Below are positions 1 to 8,943 of a stretch of DNA of 64,000 bases, in pieces. The DNA comes from Robiginitomaculum_A sp036478535 (GTDB taxonomy: Bacteria; Pseudomonadota; Alphaproteobacteria; Caulobacterales; Maricaulaceae): positions 1,488,001 to 1,552,000 of the forward strand of contig OZ245059.1 in the NCBI GenBank assembly GCA_965224735.1, in the 5' to 3' direction. Under the pieces are notes generated by a model that worked only from the letters and a program-made list of their open reading frames with translations, did not search any database and was not told the origin of the DNA. Position 1 is the first letter of the stretch, and each line of letters starts with the position of its first letter. Both the position numbers and the translations under genes were made by a program.

Positions 1-322
1 ATCTGCCAACACTGTCAAAGCGGCGTATGTTGAGAAAAGAACGTATTTCTTTGCAATAACGCCGCATCATTCGTTCTGAACTATCGCTTGTCAGATGAGA
101 TAACTCTGTATCAATACATCCCAACTGCGCTGCTAAAAATTCGTGGATATCATCTGGAATAAATTTTAAATCTATGGGAAAACATGCGTAATGTTGATAA
201 TGTTTGAGCAGAAAACAGAAAACTATTCGACCTGTGTTCGCTTTACCTTTCACCAGAACAATTTCCCCAGGTGCTAAAAGCCAGTGGCGGTTCAGTTCTT
301 CATCCGTCCAAAAAACCTTCAT
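1..322 (-). CDS. Tn3-family transposase, N-terminal DUF4158 part (runs off left edge)
   Basis: The reading frame enters from the left edge and covers about 107 residues. It reads MKVFWTDEELNRHWLLAPGE and continues with features of the DUF4158 domain found at the N-terminus of Tn3-family transposases: a hydrophobic RIVFCFLLKHYQHYACFP stretch, then EFLAAQLG, then a basic helix ending RSFLNIRRF. I chose the ATG at 322 over the one at 334 because GGAGG lies five bases before it. The rest of the gene is outside the window, so it cannot be said whether the element is intact. It is clearly different in sequence from the two Tn3 transposases at 36-43 kb. Confidence 0.7.
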   Translation of the reverse strand, partial: MKVFWTDEELNRHWLLAPGEIVLVKGKANTGRIVFCFLLKHYQHYACFPIDLKFIPDDIHEFLAAQLGCIDTELSHLTSDSSERMMRRYCKEIRSFLNIRRFDSVGR

Positions 323-449
323 ACTTGCCTCCATAATGTTATATACGGAGTATATATACGGAACAATGTTGAAAGTTAAATCAGTAAAGATGCTTAAATC
401 TTATTCGAAAGTTTGTCCGTTTTTACAGCTTCGAGGGAACTGGGTCTAG

Positions 450-1492
450 TTGTATAGTCCCTGTGTTAGGTGGTATTAAATTATCATCTCAAGAGAAGGA
501 AGTATTATGGGACAAGTATTACACGACAGCGCCAAGACGACGCACGCCATTAGAGCAGAAATATTCCGATCGGACGCTTCGATCGCGATACTAGCCAAGC
601 GTTACGGGATCAACCCCAAGACGGTGGTAAATGGAAGAGCCGCGACAGCGTGGAAGACCGCAAGAGCGTACCAGAACCGAAGTCCACAGTCCTGTCCTGT
701 GAGGAAGAAGCTATCATTGTCGCGTTTAGAGGGCACACATTACTGCTCCTAGATGATTGCCTCTATGCCCTGCAAGACACCATCCCCAAACTCAGTCGTT
801 CTGTGTTGCACCGCTTGCTTGCAGCGCCACGGAATATCTCGCTTGCCAAAGCTTGATGAAGGCACACGCAAGAAACAAAAGTTTAAGACTTACCCGATTG
901 GGTATATCCACATCGACATCGCCGAAATGCGCATAGAGGCGGGTAAATTATACCTGTTTGTGGCCATAGACCGCACATCAAAGTTCACCTATGTAGAGCT
1001 ACACCCTCGTATGAGCAAGATGATAGCGGCTCAATTCTTGCGCAATACTATCAAGCGTCTACCCTACCATATTCATACTATTTTGACTGATAATGGCATC
1101 CAGTTTACCAACCGATCCGTTTACCAACCGCTCCAAGGATACACATGCAGGAGAACACATCTTTGATCGTGTTTGCCGTAAACATGACATCCAGCACCGC
1201 CTGACCAAAATCAATCATCCCTGGATTAATGGCCTGGATCAATGGCCTGGACCAATGGTCAGGTAGAACGCATGAACCGCACCATCAAGGAGGCGACGGT
1301 CAAACGGTATTATTATGACAACAAAGACCAGCTTGAAACTCACCTTGAGGGGTTTATGAGTGCATATAATTTCGCCAAGAGATTAAAAACTCTCAAAGGC
1401 CTGACCCCTTACGAATATATTTGCAAAATATGGCAAAATGAGCCACAAAAGTTTAACCAAAACCCAAACCACCTAACACAGGGACTGTACAC
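450..1492 (+). mobile_element. Decayed IS481-family insertion sequence
   Basis: The ends are 24-bp inverted repeats with one mismatch (451-474, TGTATAGTCCCTGTGTTAGG..., and 1468-1491). Flanking CTAG occurs on both sides (446-449 and 1493-1496) and is the likely target duplication. The only gene inside is a transposase broken by several indels. The right-hand CTAG supplies the stop codon of the sulfotransferase gene on the minus strand, so the element sits exactly at the 3' end of that gene without removing it. Confidence 0.85.
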
Positions 1493-1496
1493 CTAG
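507..1496 (+). pseudogene. IS481-family transposase, multiply frameshifted
   Basis: Read across frames, this is a familiar IS481 transposase. It begins MGQVLHDSAKTTHAIRAEIF with a helix-turn-helix (LAKRYGINPKTV), then an rve-type DDE core with DIAEMRIEAGKLYLFVAIDR and ILTDNGIQFTN, and ends NGQVERMNRTIKEATVK and LKGLTPYEYICK. The frame changes near 628 (one base lost), near 818 and near 1150. At 1220-1258 a 13-bp unit is present three times where one copy would be expected, which breaks the frame again. A good ribosome binding site (AGAAGGA) precedes the ATG at 507. It cannot make a full transposase. Confidence 0.85.
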
Positions 1497-3502
1497 TCTC
1501 TATAACCCATAAGGCTATCGCCAAGGGCTTGTTTAAGCTCATCAAGGTAAGGCTCAAAATGTTTCCATTGCGCGAGGCCTTTGGTGTTTATAGGTTGGCG
1601 AACTTGTTCAGAACTTGCCGTACGCACTTCACGTTTGCTCTTGTGAAAGTCCACACAGGACTGCTCGAACGGGAGGCCACAATGATCCAAAATTCGCCTG
1701 ACTTGAGGCTCTAAATCAGCAACTACGTCCTCATATTGCACACGCAATATTTTTCCAGGCAAGACGGTGTCCCAATGGCGCATAAGCTCGACATAGCCTT
1801 TGTAATATCGGCCTATTTGCTCAAGCCCATAAGTAAACTCTTGACCTTCGGCAAATAATTGCTTGAAGCCAGAGAAACAGCAAGACAACGGGTCACGGCG
1901 CGCATCAATTATTTTTGCATTCGGCAATATTAGATGAATAAGCCCGATATGGCGAAAATTATTGGGCATTTTATCGGTAAAAAACGCAGCGCCTTTGCGG
2001 TGAATTTCCGTATTTTCGATATAATCTAGCCCAAATTCCTCAAGGCGTTTCGCCGACATATCAAATAAATTTTTGGGGTAAAGTGTTTCTTTACTCACCC
2101 GTTTGCGGCCACGTAACCTATGAGACAAGGCAAGGATATTGGGTAGTTCAAGTGTACCGTCCACTTGGCTGTGGGAAGCTAAAATTTGTTCAAGCAAAGT
2201 TGAGCCAGCACGCGGCAGACCAACGATAAAAATGGGATCGGGGGCTTGATGCCCATGGCCTTTATGTTGTTCAAATAAAGAGCGGCTGCATATATCCGAC
2301 TGGGCGGTAAATTCTTCGTCCATTTTGCTAGCGTCATAGCGGCTTTGTATGCGTTTTAGCTTGTTGCCTCGCTCGTAATACGAGAATGATTGTTCATAAT
2401 CACCAAGGTCTTCAAATGCCTTGCCAAGCGCAAAACAAAAATGGATGCGGTTACGGTATTCGAGATTTTCTCTGCTTTCCTGCTTTTGCATAGCCGCAAG
2501 TTCAGCATCCGTAAACTGATAGGTTTTTAAATTGCTAAGGGAGTAATAAGCATCACCGTGATTTGGTTTTGAGGCTATTGCTGCTTGGTATGAAGTAATC
2601 GCTTCGTCTTGCCGCCCATAAGTTTTTAGGGCGTGACCACGCGACGTTAAAGTTGCCGTATCATTTGGAAGTTTTTTTAAAACCTGTTCAAATAACTCAA
2701 ATGCCTTATCAAAGTCCCCGGTTTGCATACATTCTATCGCATAGTGGGACTGGAAAACCGGACTATTGGGGTCTTTATCATAAAGCGATTTAGCTTGGGC
2801 GAGGGCTTGTGTGAACTTTTGACGTTTGCGGAGTAATTGTGCGTAATCAAGCCGCAATTGGATGTTTTCTGGCTCAAACTCGAGTGCGCTTTCGAGCAGG
2901 AAGTCGGCATCTTCCAAAATACCAAGACGTGAACCAATATCGGCCAATAGCCGCATGGCTTCTATGTGGTGCGGATTTTTTTGCAAAAAATACCGACAAA
3001 GATTTTCGGCCTTTAAATATTTACCTTCTGAAATATAACTCGTAACCGTGACCAGTTCTCTAGGAAGTTTTGACAGCCTATCTGCTTGCGCTTTAGCATT
3101 ATTGGCAGCTTGTGTTTTACCTTGCTTAAGTAATATTTGGGCTTGCGCAATCCAACTTGCGCTGAGCGCGGAGTTCATACGGCATGCCTGCATAAAAGCC
3201 TCAAGGGAATTTTCTGTTTGACCTTGCGCACGATATAAATGTCCTTGTTCTTGATAGGCTCTACCAAATTCAGGGGAAATGGATTTGAGGGTATTGAGTG
3301 TTTCTTGTGCAAGGCCGTATTTCTTTGTATAACGGTGACATACTGCAGTCATATAGAGAGCTTCCATATTATTGGATTCGGCTTTCAATGCGTCATCAAG
3401 TATTACGAGCGCTGCATTAAAGTCGCCAGCTTGCATTGTTTTTTGAACGGTTTTCAAGTCGGTAGCGCTTGTCGTTTTATTTTGTTGAGGTGTATCGTTC
3501 AC
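1493..3502 (-). CDS. TPR-repeat sulfotransferase family protein
   Basis: This 669-residue protein has about ten tetratricopeptide repeats in residues 15-400, followed by a sulfotransferase domain of the Sulfotransfer_3 type. The PAPS-binding loop is seen as IFIVGLPRAGSTLLEQILAS around residue 429, with a DARRDPLSCCFSGFKQLF segment fitting the 3'-phosphate site. Such proteins are thought to sulfate a peptide, glycan or lipid, and the target is unknown. It has no signal peptide, so it should be cytoplasmic. The start codon is GTG with a weak ribosome binding site. The gene lies 84 bp downstream of the TonB receptor gene on the same strand, with a terminator between them, so it probably gets only part of the receptor transcript. 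Its stop codon TAG overlaps the CTAG flank of the IS481 element. Confidence 0.85.
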   Translation of the reverse strand: MNDTPQQNKTTSATDLKTVQKTMQAGDFNAALVILDDALKAESNNMEALYMTAVCHRYTKKYGLAQETLNTLKSISPEFGRAYQEQGHLYRAQGQTENSLEAFMQACRMNSALSASWIAQAQILLKQGKTQAANNAKAQADRLSKLPRELVTVTSYISEGKYLKAENLCRYFLQKNPHHIEAMRLLADIGSRLGILEDADFLLESALEFEPENIQLRLDYAQLLRKRQKFTQALAQAKSLYDKDPNSPVFQSHYAIECMQTGDFDKAFELFEQVLKKLPNDTATLTSRGHALKTYGRQDEAITSYQAAIASKPNHGDAYYSLSNLKTYQFTDAELAAMQKQESRENLEYRNRIHFCFALGKAFEDLGDYEQSFSYYERGNKLKRIQSRYDASKMDEEFTAQSDICSRSLFEQHKGHGHQAPDPIFIVGLPRAGSTLLEQILASHSQVDGTLELPNILALSHRLRGRKRVSKETLYPKNLFDMSAKRLEEFGLDYIENTEIHRKGAAFFTDKMPNNFRHIGLIHLILPNAKIIDARRDPLSCCFSGFKQLFAEGQEFTYGLEQIGRYYKGYVELMRHWDTVLPGKILRVQYEDVVADLEPQVRRILDHCGLPFEQSCVDFHKSKREVRTASSEQVRQPINTKGLAQWKHFEPYLDELKQALGDSLMGYRD

Positions 3503-3525
3503 AAATAATACCCATATTTATATAA

Positions 3526-3557
3526 AAGAAAGGCGCCTCTTATGAGACGCCTTTCTT
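3526..3557 (-). terminator. Rho-independent terminator after the TonB receptor gene
   Basis: On the minus strand a 14-bp stem (AAGAAAGGCGTCTC pairing with GAGGCGCCTTTCTT, one wobble pair, loop ATAA) runs straight into TTTTATA. It lies 30 bp after the TonB receptor stop and 24 bp before the sulfotransferase start. The duplex is almost symmetric, but the T-run fits termination of the leftward receptor transcript best. Confidence 0.75.
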
Positions 3558-3586
3558 ATTAAAGTAATCTTTTAGAAAATAACAGA

Positions 3587-6241
3587 TTAATAATCAACGG
3601 ACAGCCGCGCGCCTATGACCCTTGGGCGAGCAAGTGTTACGCGCTCACGATCATTAACGAAATTATTATTAAGCTCAATACGTTCATTCGTAAGGTTGTT
3701 GGCAAATATCTCAGCCGACCAACGTTCTGCACTTACGCCTATAGCAAGATCTAGCTTGGTCCAGCTATCAATTTGAGCGCGGTTGATATTAATAATATCA
3801 CTGAACGATTTTGCAGAGTAACTGACCTTGGGCTGTACATGAGCCATATAGCCATTGCTAAGTTCCCATTCATAACGAGCGCGAAGGTTTCCTTGGAAAC
3901 TTGGCGCAAAGGCAAGCGAGTCAACGCCGTCAAGGTCGCCAGTTGGCACGAGAATTTTCTTGATTGAAGTGTCAAGTATGGAGGCAGCGCCGGTAACAGT
4001 TAGCCCAGGCATTGATGCTGGTGCATAAATAAAGTCCGTTTCAAGGCCTTTAATCTCTGCATTTGCTGCATTTGCCGAGAAAAACAAATTGGTGATGCTG
4101 GTATCAAAAATAGTCGTTTGTAAGTTTTTAATATCAACATAAAAAACATTGCCGTTGAGTTGGAATTGATTGTCCGCAAGGTTCAGTTTCCAGCCGAGTT
4201 CGTAATTTGTAACTTCGTCTGTATCAAGTGCGAACGGGACAGTAAAGTTGTTTGGCCCAGGCGCGCCGCCAGGGCGGTTTAATAAGCCCGGACGGAAACC
4301 TTCTGAATATGTAGCGTAGAATAGCATGTTTTCATTCGGCGTCCATGTTCCAGTAAATTTGAAAATCACACCATCTGTAACGGCTTTGTCTGGCGCGTTA
4401 AGCGAATTAAATACTTGCGTTGCCTGGGAGGTTGATAATCCCGTGGCTTCGATATCCGCGATGCTGCCGACAACCGTTGCACCCGCAGGGGCATTTTTTG
4501 CCCCCGACAGAGCGTAAGTTTGCCTTAGGGTATCCTTACAAGAGCCGATAAATTTAAACACACCATCGCCATCATAGAGGTCAGATATATTCGTCCCGAA
4601 TGCATTTTCGTCAACTTGACTAAAGAAGTTACAGAAAGATGAATTGGCACTCCCTTCCAAATCAACCTCTATATCGTACCAGCGCGCCCCTGCTGTCAGT
4701 GAAAATTGGTCACTAACTTCAAAAGTAGCCTCGCCAAATACACCTAGTTGTTCGTCGGTTCGTTTGACATCATTTCTAAATACGACATCGCGCGGGAACG
4801 CATCCCGACTCGTTGCGAATCCTCCAGGTTGGGTGAAATTTTTAGGATAACCTACAATACCGCCAAAACCGGCTTCTGCCAGTTGGTTGCTTGGATAGGC
4901 AAAATCATTGCGCTCTTCTAAAGTTAATTTGCTGTGGAAGCCGCCAACAGTTGCCCGCAACCTTTTGTCAGCAGGTGTGTTAAAGCGTAATTCGTTTGTA
5001 AAAACGTCTGTATTTGTCGTGGAATTAACGTATAAATTCGGAGCATGGCATGTGCCATTAAGGTCCGCCGTCTGGCTTTTGCTGTAAGTGGTGTAATAGT
5101 CACAAATATAATAAGGTAAATACTGAGCGACAAACAAATAATCCGTATAGTCTATACGTTGATCCGTTCCGCGCTTGGTAAATGCGCCTGTATAAAGAGC
5201 TTCAAGGGCACCAATACGGCCTTTAACAGTCCAATTGGTATTACTATACCTATCTTCAATGTTTTCCGCTTCATAACGCTGTATTTGGTAGTCATCCAGA
5301 TTTGGATCATCAAAGAACACGCCCTCTGATTCGAGCCTTTGCCCAGATTGACCAACCAGAACTGACCAATTATCATTGACCTCAAGGAGAGCACTTAGGC
5401 GATAGCCGAGATATTTTGTGTCATTGAAATTTTCTTCTACGAGCGCAGTATTATCAGCTTTCTCAAAAATAATATTGTTGGATGCAGGATTAGATGAGCG
5501 CCCAGCGCGGCTTGATCCAACGGCTACGCCATTTGCCCTGACCGTTCCAACGGGGCGATATCTTGCAGATTCCGATAAATCGATTTGGCCAGGAATATTG
5601 TCAATATATCCACCTTGATCATCGACATATCCTACGGCTCTAAAAGCCAATTTATCACCAACAGGCACATTGATCATTACATCGATCTTTTTACTGGATT
5701 CCCCGCCTTTAGTTGTGGAATAACCAAGATTAGCCCTAGCTTCATTCACGCCAATTTTCGGTTTGTTCGTAATAAGCCGCACGACACCCGCTTGAGAACT
5801 AGCACCAAATAGTGTACCTTGTGGTCCAGATAGCACCTCAACACGCTTGAGATCAGCAGCATAAACATCAAGGTTACGACCAGGTTGGGAAAGCGGCTGT
5901 TCATCAAGATATAGAGCCACATTAGGAGCAAGGCCAGCAACCCCTGCTGTAGTTAAGTTGGGCGTGGTTGAAGCAAGACCACGAATATAAATTGTTGATT
6001 GACCTGGGCCACTACCACCAGCCGTTACGCCAGGCAATTCCAAAAGATAATCCGTAAATACATTAACATCCAGCTCTTGCAATGTCTGCTCGCCAAGCGC
6101 GGCAACTGCAATAGGAATATCCTGTGTGCTTTCTGAGCGTTTTGTCGCTGTTACGATGATCTCGTCAACTTGTGCATTTGCCCTTATACTTAGTGAGGTG
6201 ATGATTGCAAATGATGATGCTCCGATGAGTAACTTCTTCAT
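3587..6241 (-). CDS. TonB-dependent outer-membrane receptor
   Basis: This 884-residue protein has a signal peptide (MKKLLIGASSFAIITSLS to the ANA-Q cleavage site), a TonB box (DEIIVTATKR, about residues 26-35), a plug domain with VEVLSGPQGTLFG and a long beta-barrel ending in a terminal aromatic residue (SVDY). TonB receptors move scarce or bulky substrates across the outer membrane using energy from TonB-ExbBD. At 884 residues it is of the large type common in sphingomonads and marine alphaproteobacteria, and much longer than BtuB. Its promoter carries the same 18-bp operator as the mttB operon (see 6291-6338), so the substrate is probably linked to quaternary-amine use. Cobalamin for the corrinoid system is another possibility. 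The substrate itself cannot be read from the sequence. Confidence 0.9.
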   Translation of the reverse strand: MKKLLIGASSFAIITSLSIRANAQVDEIIVTATKRSESTQDIPIAVAALGEQTLQELDVNVFTDYLLELPGVTAGGSGPGQSTIYIRGLASTTPNLTTAGVAGLAPNVALYLDEQPLSQPGRNLDVYAADLKRVEVLSGPQGTLFGASSQAGVVRLITNKPKIGVNEARANLGYSTTKGGESSKKIDVMINVPVGDKLAFRAVGYVDDQGGYIDNIPGQIDLSESARYRPVGTVRANGVAVGSSRAGRSSNPASNNIIFEKADNTALVEENFNDTKYLGYRLSALLEVNDNWSVLVGQSGQRLESEGVFFDDPNLDDYQIQRYEAENIEDRYSNTNWTVKGRIGALEALYTGAFTKRGTDQRIDYTDYLFVAQYLPYYICDYYTTYSKSQTADLNGTCHAPNLYVNSTTNTDVFTNELRFNTPADKRLRATVGGFHSKLTLEERNDFAYPSNQLAEAGFGGIVGYPKNFTQPGGFATSRDAFPRDVVFRNDVKRTDEQLGVFGEATFEVSDQFSLTAGARWYDIEVDLEGSANSSFCNFFSQVDENAFGTNISDLYDGDGVFKFIGSCKDTLRQTYALSGAKNAPAGATVVGSIADIEATGLSTSQATQVFNSLNAPDKAVTDGVIFKFTGTWTPNENMLFYATYSEGFRPGLLNRPGGAPGPNNFTVPFALDTDEVTNYELGWKLNLADNQFQLNGNVFYVDIKNLQTTIFDTSITNLFFSANAANAEIKGLETDFIYAPASMPGLTVTGAASILDTSIKKILVPTGDLDGVDSLAFAPSFQGNLRARYEWELSNGYMAHVQPKVSYSAKSFSDIININRAQIDSWTKLDLAIGVSAERWSAEIFANNLTNERIELNNNFVNDRERVTLARPRVIGARLSVDY

Positions 6242-6290
6242 GAGTATATTCCCCTTTTATATTTTGTTATATTGCTCCAATAACATAGAT

Positions 6291-6338
6291 GCTGACTGAT
6301 TAGTTAGTAGTGTTAGCGTTTCGTTAAAGCAATGTCAA
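6291..6338 (-). promoter_or_regulatory. Promoter and TetR-type operator of the TonB receptor gene
   Basis: On the minus strand a -35 box TTGACA (6338-6333), a 17-bp spacer and a weak -10 TAACAC (6315-6310) are followed after one base by the palindrome at 6291-6308 (plus strand GCTGACT-GATT-AGTTAGT). The same palindrome in the same place relative to a promoter is found at 20322-20339 and 22303-22320. A repressor bound here would cover the start of transcription. The untranslated leader to the ATG at 6241 would be about 60 bases. Confidence 0.7.
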
Positions 6339-6422
6339 CATCTTTAATGTCAACCTCTTTGAGGTGGTCCTGCTAAATCGGACAGTTTGTTAAGGTGTAG
6401 TGGTTTAGACTTGATCTGACAC

Positions 6423-6454
6423 TTCCATCCTTTCAGCTAGCTGGAAGGATGGAA
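6423..6454. repeat. 32-bp near-perfect palindrome
   Basis: Arms TTCCATCCTT and AAGGATGGAA flank a central CAGCTAGCTG self-complementary core, with a single T/G mismatch pair. It lies in the stretch between the TonB receptor promoter and the decayed IS481 transposase (6339-6534) and is probably part of the left end of that element. No T-run follows on either strand, so it is not a convincing terminator. I see nothing else recognisable in this gap. Confidence 0.6.
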
Positions 6455-6534
6455 AGCGGCCTCTTGCTTGAGGCGTAGTTTCGGCGTTTGATGGTGGTGC
6501 GAACCATAAACATCAAAACATAAGGAACTACAAT

Positions 6535-7324
6535 GTTACACACTACAGAGCGCGAAGTCTACCCTTGGGGTACAAAGTCGGATTGCTAAACTTGGCTGAG
6601 GAGCTTGGCAATGTATCCAAAGCTTGTCAGATGATGGGCTTATCGCGGGACACGTTTTACCGATACAAGGACGCAGTCGATGATGGCGGGGTGGAGGCTC
6701 TGTTAGAACGCCCACGCCGCAAGCCCAATCTTGCTAATCGAGTGGACGAGGTCACAGAAAATGCGGTCAAAACATCTGCGATTGACTATCCTGCTTACGG
6801 CCAGACCCGCACCTCAAATGAGCTGCGCAAACAAAGTGTATTTGTATCGCCCTCTGGTGTTCGTTCAATCTGGTTGCGCCATAGTCTGGAGAACTTTAAA
6901 CTCCGTTTGAAAGCTCTGGAAGCCAAAGTGGCCAAAGACGGCATCATTTTGACCGAGGCACAAGTGCAAGCACTGGAGAAAAAGAAACACGATGATGTGG
7001 CTTACGGTAAGATAGAAACTGCCCACCCGGGCTATTTGGGCAGCCAAGACACGTTTTATGTCGGTACTCTCAAAGGTGTTGGTCGTGTGTATCAACAGAT
7101 CTATGTGGACACTTATTCCAAAATTGTCCATGCCAAACTGTACACCACCAAGACACCGATCACTGCGGCTGACATGCTCAATGATAAGATCTTGACGTTC
7201 ATAAGGTCTTGACGTTCTTTGAAAATCATGAACTACCAGTGCTGCGGATACTCACAGATAGGGGCACGGAATATTGTGGACACCGTGACAAGCATGACTA
7301 TCAATTATTCCTCGCTATTAATGA
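6535..7324 (+). pseudogene. IS481-family transposase, frameshifted and 3'-truncated
   Basis: The N-terminus MLHTTEREV starts at 6535. A lost base near 6562 throws the frame, after which the protein continues GYKVGLLNLAEELGNVSKAC, a helix-turn-helix (GLSRDTFYRYK) and the DDE core with YVGTLKGVGRVYQQIYVDTY. At 7186-7219 a 17-bp unit (ATAAGATCTTGACGTTC) is tandemly duplicated with one difference and breaks the frame. After it the text goes on as FENHELPVLRILTDRGTEY, then stops abruptly at the IS630 insertion at 7325. The C-terminal third, including the catalytic Glu, is missing, and the sequence right of the IS630 element does not continue it, so the loss is older or involved a deletion. It is unrelated in detail to the IS481 copy at 450-1492. 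Confidence 0.8.
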
Positions 7325-7326
7325 TA

Positions 7327-8464
7327 TACTCAGACACCTCTATAACCCGAATTTCACCTTGACATTTCCCTCCTGATAGATTGGGCTCATGTTTATGATT
7401 AAGTCTGGTTTTTTATCAAAGAGGGAACGCCGTGAGTTGGAGAGTGTCGTGCGTTGTCCGAGCGAGGATCACGGGATAGCGCGGCGGTGTAATGCTTTGC
7501 TTTTGTTGGATGATGGTTGGAGTTGTGAGCGGGCTAGCCAAGTCCTTTATCTTGATGATGACACGATCCGTATCTGGTACAAAAAATACGCCGAGGGTGG
7601 TTTTGACCTGATGGCGAGCTTTGACTATAAGGGTGGTTTCTCCAAATTGAGTGTGGACGCAAAAACGGCTCTTGTGTCTTGGCTAGAGGCTCATGTCTGT
7701 CAGAATGTACACGAGGTTCGCGTCTTTATCTGGCACAACTGGCAAGTCGATTATTCCAAGTCTGGCTGCATCAAATTGCTGCATCGTTTGGGTTTTGAAT
7801 ACAAAAAGCCTACGCCTTTACCAGCTCATATTAACGAGCAGGCACAGGCTGAATTTATAGAGAATTATCAGCGGCTCTTGAACGGCTTAACGCTTGATGA
7901 GACGGTATATTTCTGTGATGCTGTGCACCCTGAACATCAATCAAGACCAAGCCGTGGCTGGATGCGTAAAGGTAGCAATACGGCCATCAAGCGGAGCTCG
8001 GGGCGCAGGCGGGTCAATATTCACGCAGCGGTTAATTTGGAGAATTTTGACACACCCTTTATGGATGTAGATCGGGTTGACAGCGATAGCACTATTCAAT
8101 TATTTGAGAAACTGGAGGCACGTAATCTGGATAAAAAATGTATTTATTTGATACTTGATAATGCTCCTTACCATCGTGCAGCCAAGGTTAAACAGTGGTT
8201 AGAGCGTAAAGATTGCAAGATCAAACCAATCTGGTTGCCAACATATTGCCCTCATCTAAATGCTATTGAGAGGCTTTGGGGCGTCATGCGCAGGCATGTC
8301 ACACATAATAAATTCTACCCGACATTTACGAAATTTGGTCATGCTATACTCAAATTTTTACGAGAAACCATACCCAAACAATGGAGAAAATTCCGAGACA
8401 CCGTAACTGACAACTTCCGAATAATTTCAGATGAAAAATTTCGGGTTATGGAGTAGTGGGAGTA
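7327..8464 (+). mobile_element. IS630-family insertion sequence (first copy type)
   Basis: The ends are imperfect inverted repeats of about 26 bp (TACTC at the outside, ATAACCCGAA at the inside) flanked by TA on both sides (7325-7326 and 8465-8466), the usual IS630 target duplication. The element is 1138 bp and holds one intact transposase gene. It sits between a truncated IS481 transposase and a tyrosine-recombinase fragment. Confidence 0.8.
7389..8456 (+). CDS. IS630-family transposase, apparently intact
   Basis: This 355-residue protein has an N-terminal helix-turn-helix region (RASQVLYLDDDTIRIWYKKY) and a DDE_3 endonuclease domain. The three acidic residues are visible in FCDAVHPEHQ, YLILDNAPYH and LNAIERLWG. 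Length and motifs match a complete IS630 transposase. The reading frame is open from the left to the right inverted repeat, so the element may still be able to move. Confidence 0.88.
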   Translation: MFMIKSGFLSKRERRELESVVRCPSEDHGIARRCNALLLLDDGWSCERASQVLYLDDDTIRIWYKKYAEGGFDLMASFDYKGGFSKLSVDAKTALVSWLEAHVCQNVHEVRVFIWHNWQVDYSKSGCIKLLHRLGFEYKKPTPLPAHINEQAQAEFIENYQRLLNGLTLDETVYFCDAVHPEHQSRPSRGWMRKGSNTAIKRSSGRRRVNIHAAVNLENFDTPFMDVDRVDSDSTIQLFEKLEARNLDKKCIYLILDNAPYHRAAKVKQWLERKDCKIKPIWLPTYCPHLNAIERLWGVMRRHVTHNKFYPTFTKFGHAILKFLRETIPKQWRKFRDTVTDNFRIISDEKFRVME

Positions 8465-8466
8465 TA

Positions 8467-8943
8467 GATGAAAAAGATAAATTTCTATTAAAGCGAAATG
8501 GGCGGTGGCACTATAATCGGCGCGTTCCAAACCAATATCTCGACATAGAATCAAGACGGTTTTTACGCACTTCACTAAAAACTAAATCTATAGACATTGC
8601 CCGTATGAGGCGGGACGCTCTTGAAGAGGCAGACAATGCTTATTGGTATGCCCTCTCCCTTGAATCCCTATCAAGCAACGGTGTCACTGAAACTACGCGC
8701 GATGTGGCAAAGCAACGCCATAAGGCCGCCTCGGCTCGCGCTTTGGTTCACGGTTTTGCCTACAAACCAATACAAGCATTACTAGAAGACGAATTCGTTG
8801 AAGACATACTCGCACGCCTCAAGACACTTGAGAGAGGAGCCAGCATTGATGACACTCCACAAAGAAGAGATGCCGAAGCTCTTATGGGTACAGCTTCTAA
8901 GCCAGATGCTATTAGCGTAAGAGTGTCCGATGCCTTTAAACTA
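8467..8943 (+). pseudogene. Tyrosine-recombinase (phage-type integrase) N-terminal fragment
   Basis: The frame reads DKFLLKRNGRWHYNRRVPNQ, then RRFLRTSLKTKSIDIARMRR. This is the DUF6538/N-terminal arm typical of integrases that begin with a YLxKRNGxWYYRRRVP motif followed by SLxTxxxxxARRR. The catalytic C-terminal domain is absent. The left end is cut by the IS630 element at 7327-8464. The right end meets IS630 copy two, but when that element is removed the frame runs straight into the 3' end of fdhD, so the loss of the catalytic part came before the second insertion. It is a trace of a former integrative element next to the formate dehydrogenase operon. Confidence 0.65.

Noticed and set aside
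4924..5394. Long open frames inside the TonB receptor and other large genes on other frames
   Set aside because: They lack ribosome binding sites and family features and are by-products of the real genes.
6242..6534. Cobalamin riboswitch upstream of the TonB receptor
   Set aside because: No B12-box-like conserved sequence could be found. The leader is short and explained by promoter and operator.
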